Positions 16,126 to 18,500 of a DNA stretch of 18,500 nucleotides are shown here, one piece after another. Made by a program: the position numbers and the translations under genes. The stretch's first letter is position 1, and each line of letters begins with the position of its first letter. Under the pieces are notes generated by a model that worked only from the letters and a program-made list of their open reading frames with translations, ran no database searches and was not told the DNA's origin. Source of the stretch: Bacteroidota bacterium (GTDB lineage Bacteria > Bacteroidota > Bacteroidia > B-17B0 > B-17BO); assembly GCA_025356715.1 (NCBI GenBank), contig JANXRU010000271.1:1-18500 (forward strand), in the 5' to 3' direction.

Positions 16126-18120
16126 ATGACCATTTTTACTAAAATAAGAGATAAACATGCTTTATGGTACAAGGGTATTATTTTTATAGTTTGTGTAAGC
16201 TTTTGCGCGTATCTTTTACCTAAATACACAACCGTACAAACGACTAACTTAACAGAAGGGTCAATTTGGTTAAACGATAATGTGGTTTCAGAAATTGATT
16301 TCTTAGTTAAAAAAACGGATGCTGAATTGATTGATGGACAAGAAAGCTCAAACAAGCATTCTTTGTTATATTTTACAAAAACTGAAGTAAATACAAGTCA
16401 ATTAGTTAAAGAAATAGCTAATGACCATCCAATAAAAATACAGAACAATTTAAAAAAATGCTTAGATAGCATATATGCTATTGGATTAAATATAACAATC
16501 GATGGAATTCCTTCCTATTCTGATTCTATTTATTTAGTGAATGGGAATGAGGTAAATCTAATCTCACCTAAAAGTTTACTAAACTTAAATAATGCCGAAC
16601 AAATTTTAAGAAAGATTATTGCTGATAGTATTTTACTACAAAAAACAATGGTCAGTTTACCAGCGAATATTGAGTACAGGGCAGATTTTAATAAAGAAAT
16701 GGAAAATGGGAAAGACAACGAGTCTTCTATTTTTAAAAACAAAATTAATAAAGGCGAAATTTTAATTCATAAAAATGATGTTATTTCTGCAGAGCAAAAC
16801 AAAGTGCTTACTAATTACAATATTGAATTAATGAATCAGGAAAAGGGGATGTCTCATCCTATTGTTTGGATAGGTAAATTTTTAGCATGTATTCTCATAT
16901 TAGGAATAATGATGCTATTTCTGGCCTATTTCCGTAAATCCATCTTTAGTCAAAACTCACATGTCACATTTATATTTTTAATTATTGCGCTTGTTGTATT
17001 AGCATCACATATTATTTGCATTTACAATATGCGTTATATTTTCGCCATTCCGTTTTGCTTAGTCCCAATTTTAATTCGAGTTTTCTTTGATAGTAGAACG
17101 GCCCTATTTAGTTTTTTGATTATTATTTTAATGTGTGCTTTTTTTACCAATGATAAATTTGAATTTGTTTTCGTTCAACTTATTGCTGGTATTGGAACAA
17201 TTTTTAGCGTGGCCGATATGGGAAAGCGTTCCAAATTGCTCGTTTCAGCCTTTTTAACCCTCCTCTTTTACATCATTTCATATACGGCTTACCATTTAAT
17301 AAATGACACTTTAGTAGCCCTACAAAGTAGTGACAACTATATTCCGTTTGTTATTAGTTCTTTATGTGTACTCTTTGCCTTTCCACTTATATTCTTATTC
17401 GAAAAACTATTTGGATTTATTTCTGACTTTACTTTACTAGAATTATGCGATTTAAATTCGCCCTTATTAAGGCAATTATCTCAGAAGGTTCCAGGCACCT
17501 TTCAGCACTCCTTACAGGTGGCTAATTTAGCAGAAGAAGCCTGTTATAAAATTGGGGGCAATGCCTTACTTGTAAGAACTGGAGCTATGTACCACGATAT
17601 TGGTAAAATAGTAAATCCTCGTTTTTTTACCGAAAACCAAGTAGGCGAAGTTAGTCCGCATGAAGATTTAAGCTCGCAAGAAAGTTCCAAAATAATTATT
17701 GACCATGTTATAAATGGTATAGAAATAGCCAAAACAAATAAATTACCAGAAACCGTTATTGATTTTATACGAACCCATCACGGTACAACAACAACGCGTT
17801 ATTTTCTACATAATTATAGGAAAGAACATGAAGGAGAAATTATTAATGAAGATTTATTTCGTTACCCTGGACCAATTCCTTTTAATAAAGAAACAGCTAT
17901 TCTAATGATGGCTGACGGCGTAGAAGCCGCTTCTAGGAGTATTAAAAAATACGATGCAATTGCTATTGATGATTTAGTGGATCGCATAATTAATCATCAA
18001 ATAAACGAGAATCAGTTTATTAATGCAGACATCACGTTTAGAGATATCAATCAAATAAAAAAGATTTTCAAAAAACGCTTGATGAATATTTACCACGTAC
18101 GAATTGAATATCCGCGTTAA
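16126..18120 (+). CDS. 7TM-HD domain phosphohydrolase, PgpH-like (probable c-di-AMP phosphodiesterase)
   Basis: An inner-membrane protein of 664 residues with the architecture of PgpH/YqfF. It has an N-terminal membrane segment (about 16-31), an extracytoplasmic 7TMR-HDED-like region to about 240, a multi-pass block starting at IVWIGKFLACILILGIMMLF and continuing to about 430, and a cytoplasmic HD domain. The HD metal ligands are visible: His461 in GTFQHSLQVAN, His490-Asp491 in YHDIGK, His551-His552 in THHGT and Asp597 in ADGVEAASR. In Firmicutes this family hydrolyses c-di-AMP to pApA and links it to osmotic and potassium balance. The same activity here is inference from the family. The start is the ATG at 16126, 86 bp after the ABC-F stop, so co-transcription with that gene is possible. 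No diadenylate cyclase gene lies in the window. Confidence 0.9.
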   Translation: MTIFTKIRDKHALWYKGIIFIVCVSFCAYLLPKYTTVQTTNLTEGSIWLNDNVVSEIDFLVKKTDAELIDGQESSNKHSLLYFTKTEVNTSQLVKEIANDHPIKIQNNLKKCLDSIYAIGLNITIDGIPSYSDSIYLVNGNEVNLISPKSLLNLNNAEQILRKIIADSILLQKTMVSLPANIEYRADFNKEMENGKDNESSIFKNKINKGEILIHKNDVISAEQNKVLTNYNIELMNQEKGMSHPIVWIGKFLACILILGIMMLFLAYFRKSIFSQNSHVTFIFLIIALVVLASHIICIYNMRYIFAIPFCLVPILIRVFFDSRTALFSFLIIILMCAFFTNDKFEFVFVQLIAGIGTIFSVADMGKRSKLLVSAFLTLLFYIISYTAYHLINDTLVALQSSDNYIPFVISSLCVLFAFPLIFLFEKLFGFISDFTLLELCDLNSPLLRQLSQKVPGTFQHSLQVANLAEEACYKIGGNALLVRTGAMYHDIGKIVNPRFFTENQVGEVSPHEDLSSQESSKIIIDHVINGIEIAKTNKLPETVIDFIRTHHGTTTTRYFLHNYRKEHEGEIINEDLFRYPGPIPFNKETAILMMADGVEAASRSIKKYDAIAIDDLVDRIINHQINENQFINADITFRDINQIKKIFKKRLMNIYHVRIEYPR

Positions 18121-18251
18121 ACCTTTATGAACAAGTCTCCACTTTTTCTTTGGGAGAATAATAAAATACACACTAAATTTATGGCAGGCTAAATACTCTC
18201 TATTTAGGGTTATTTATGCTATTTAATACTGAGTGAAGTCTATAAAGTTAT

Positions 18252-18500
18252 CTATCTAATCAAATTAACCACACCTGTTTGTTGAAGCTCACCAGTGCGC
18301 TTAGCTGGTGGGGCCGATTGGTAGATGATAAAATAGGCATACACACCTTGCTCACAAATATGATTATGAAACGTACCATCCCAACTGTAATTATTACTAG
18401 CGTTGCCACTAAATAGTTTTTGTCCCCAACGATCATAAATATATAACTCGCTAATATCTTGATTTATAAATACTGGTTTCCACACATCGTTTAGCCCATC
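18252..18500 (-). CDS. C-terminal end of a T9SS cargo protein (gliding-motility-type, type B sorting domain)
   Basis: The minus-strand frame is open to the right edge of the window; 82 codons plus the stop are seen. It begins DGLNDVWKPVF, the usual opening of the CHU_C / gliding motility-associated C-terminal domain. It continues with LYIYDRWGQKLFSG, SWDGTF, CEQGVYAYFIIY and the ending GVVNLIR. This domain directs large secreted or surface proteins through the type IX secretion system. Only the sorting domain is in the window, so the protein's own function cannot be told. A GTG at 18483-18485 could be mistaken for a start, but it lies inside the conserved domain and the frame stays open beyond it. 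It is convergent with the HD phosphohydrolase gene; the 131-bp spacer 18121-18251 shows nothing firm. Confidence 0.92.
   Translation of the reverse strand, partial: DGLNDVWKPVFINQDISELYIYDRWGQKLFSGNASNNYSWDGTFHNHICEQGVYAYFIIYQSAPPAKRTGELQQTGVVNLIR

Noticed and set aside
16104..16355. 83-codon minus-strand ORF at the start of the HD phosphohydrolase gene
   Set aside because: It overlaps the signal and membrane segment of a clear gene on the other strand and lacks recognisable features.
18136..18157. Short inverted repeat TCTCC/GGAGA after the HD phosphohydrolase gene as a terminator
   Set aside because: The stem is only 5 bp with a 12-base loop and has no T-run; it is not better than chance.
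18483..18485. GTG as a start codon giving a 77-residue small protein
   Set aside because: The frame is open to the window edge and the upstream codons read DGLNDV, part of the T9SS sorting domain, so the protein is the end of a larger one.

Overview
The window is AT-rich and reads as a member of the Bacteroidota. Four things point there: a type IX secretion (T9SS) type B C-terminal sorting domain at the right edge, a TlpA/DUF6029/Omp28-type envelope operon, paired DUF7033-type polysaccharide deacetylases, and promoters with the Bacteroidota -7 element TANNTTTG instead of a classical -10 box. No RNA gene, CRISPR array, insertion sequence or phage gene is visible. I cannot name the genus.

Layout. 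(1) 1-3867, minus strand: a probable three-gene operon of two tandem, divergent polysaccharide-deacetylase-like proteins and a glutamine-dependent asparagine synthetase that runs off the left edge. It looks like the edge of a surface-polysaccharide locus. Both deacetylases seem to start with TTG. (2) 4035-5723, plus: fused formiminotransferase-cyclodeaminase, divergent from the operon. (3) 5776-5943: an interspersed non-coding repeat, followed by an EamA-type transporter (plus) that overlaps the 3' end of the convergent histidyl-tRNA synthetase (minus). (4) 8386-11553, minus: an envelope operon of exported thioredoxin-like protein, DUF6029-like outer-membrane barrel and Omp28-like lipoprotein. 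Each product carries a closely spaced cysteine pair. (5) 11677-11849: a second copy of the repeat, in the divergent spacer before ettA. (6) 11952-16039, plus: two ABC-F ATPases, EttA and a YheS-like protein. Between them lie a strong bidirectional terminator and a minus-strand gene remnant that looks broken by a one-base frameshift in a run of seven A/T pairs. (7) 16126-18120, plus: a membrane HD phosphohydrolase of the PgpH (c-di-AMP phosphodiesterase) type. (8) 18252 to the right edge, minus: the C-terminal end of a T9SS cargo protein.

Functionally most genes are housekeeping (hisS, ettA, the second ABC-F, pgpH-like, ftcD). The places most worth a second look are the cysteine-paired envelope operon, the two-copy repeat, the frameshifted ORF, and the TTG-started deacetylase pair.
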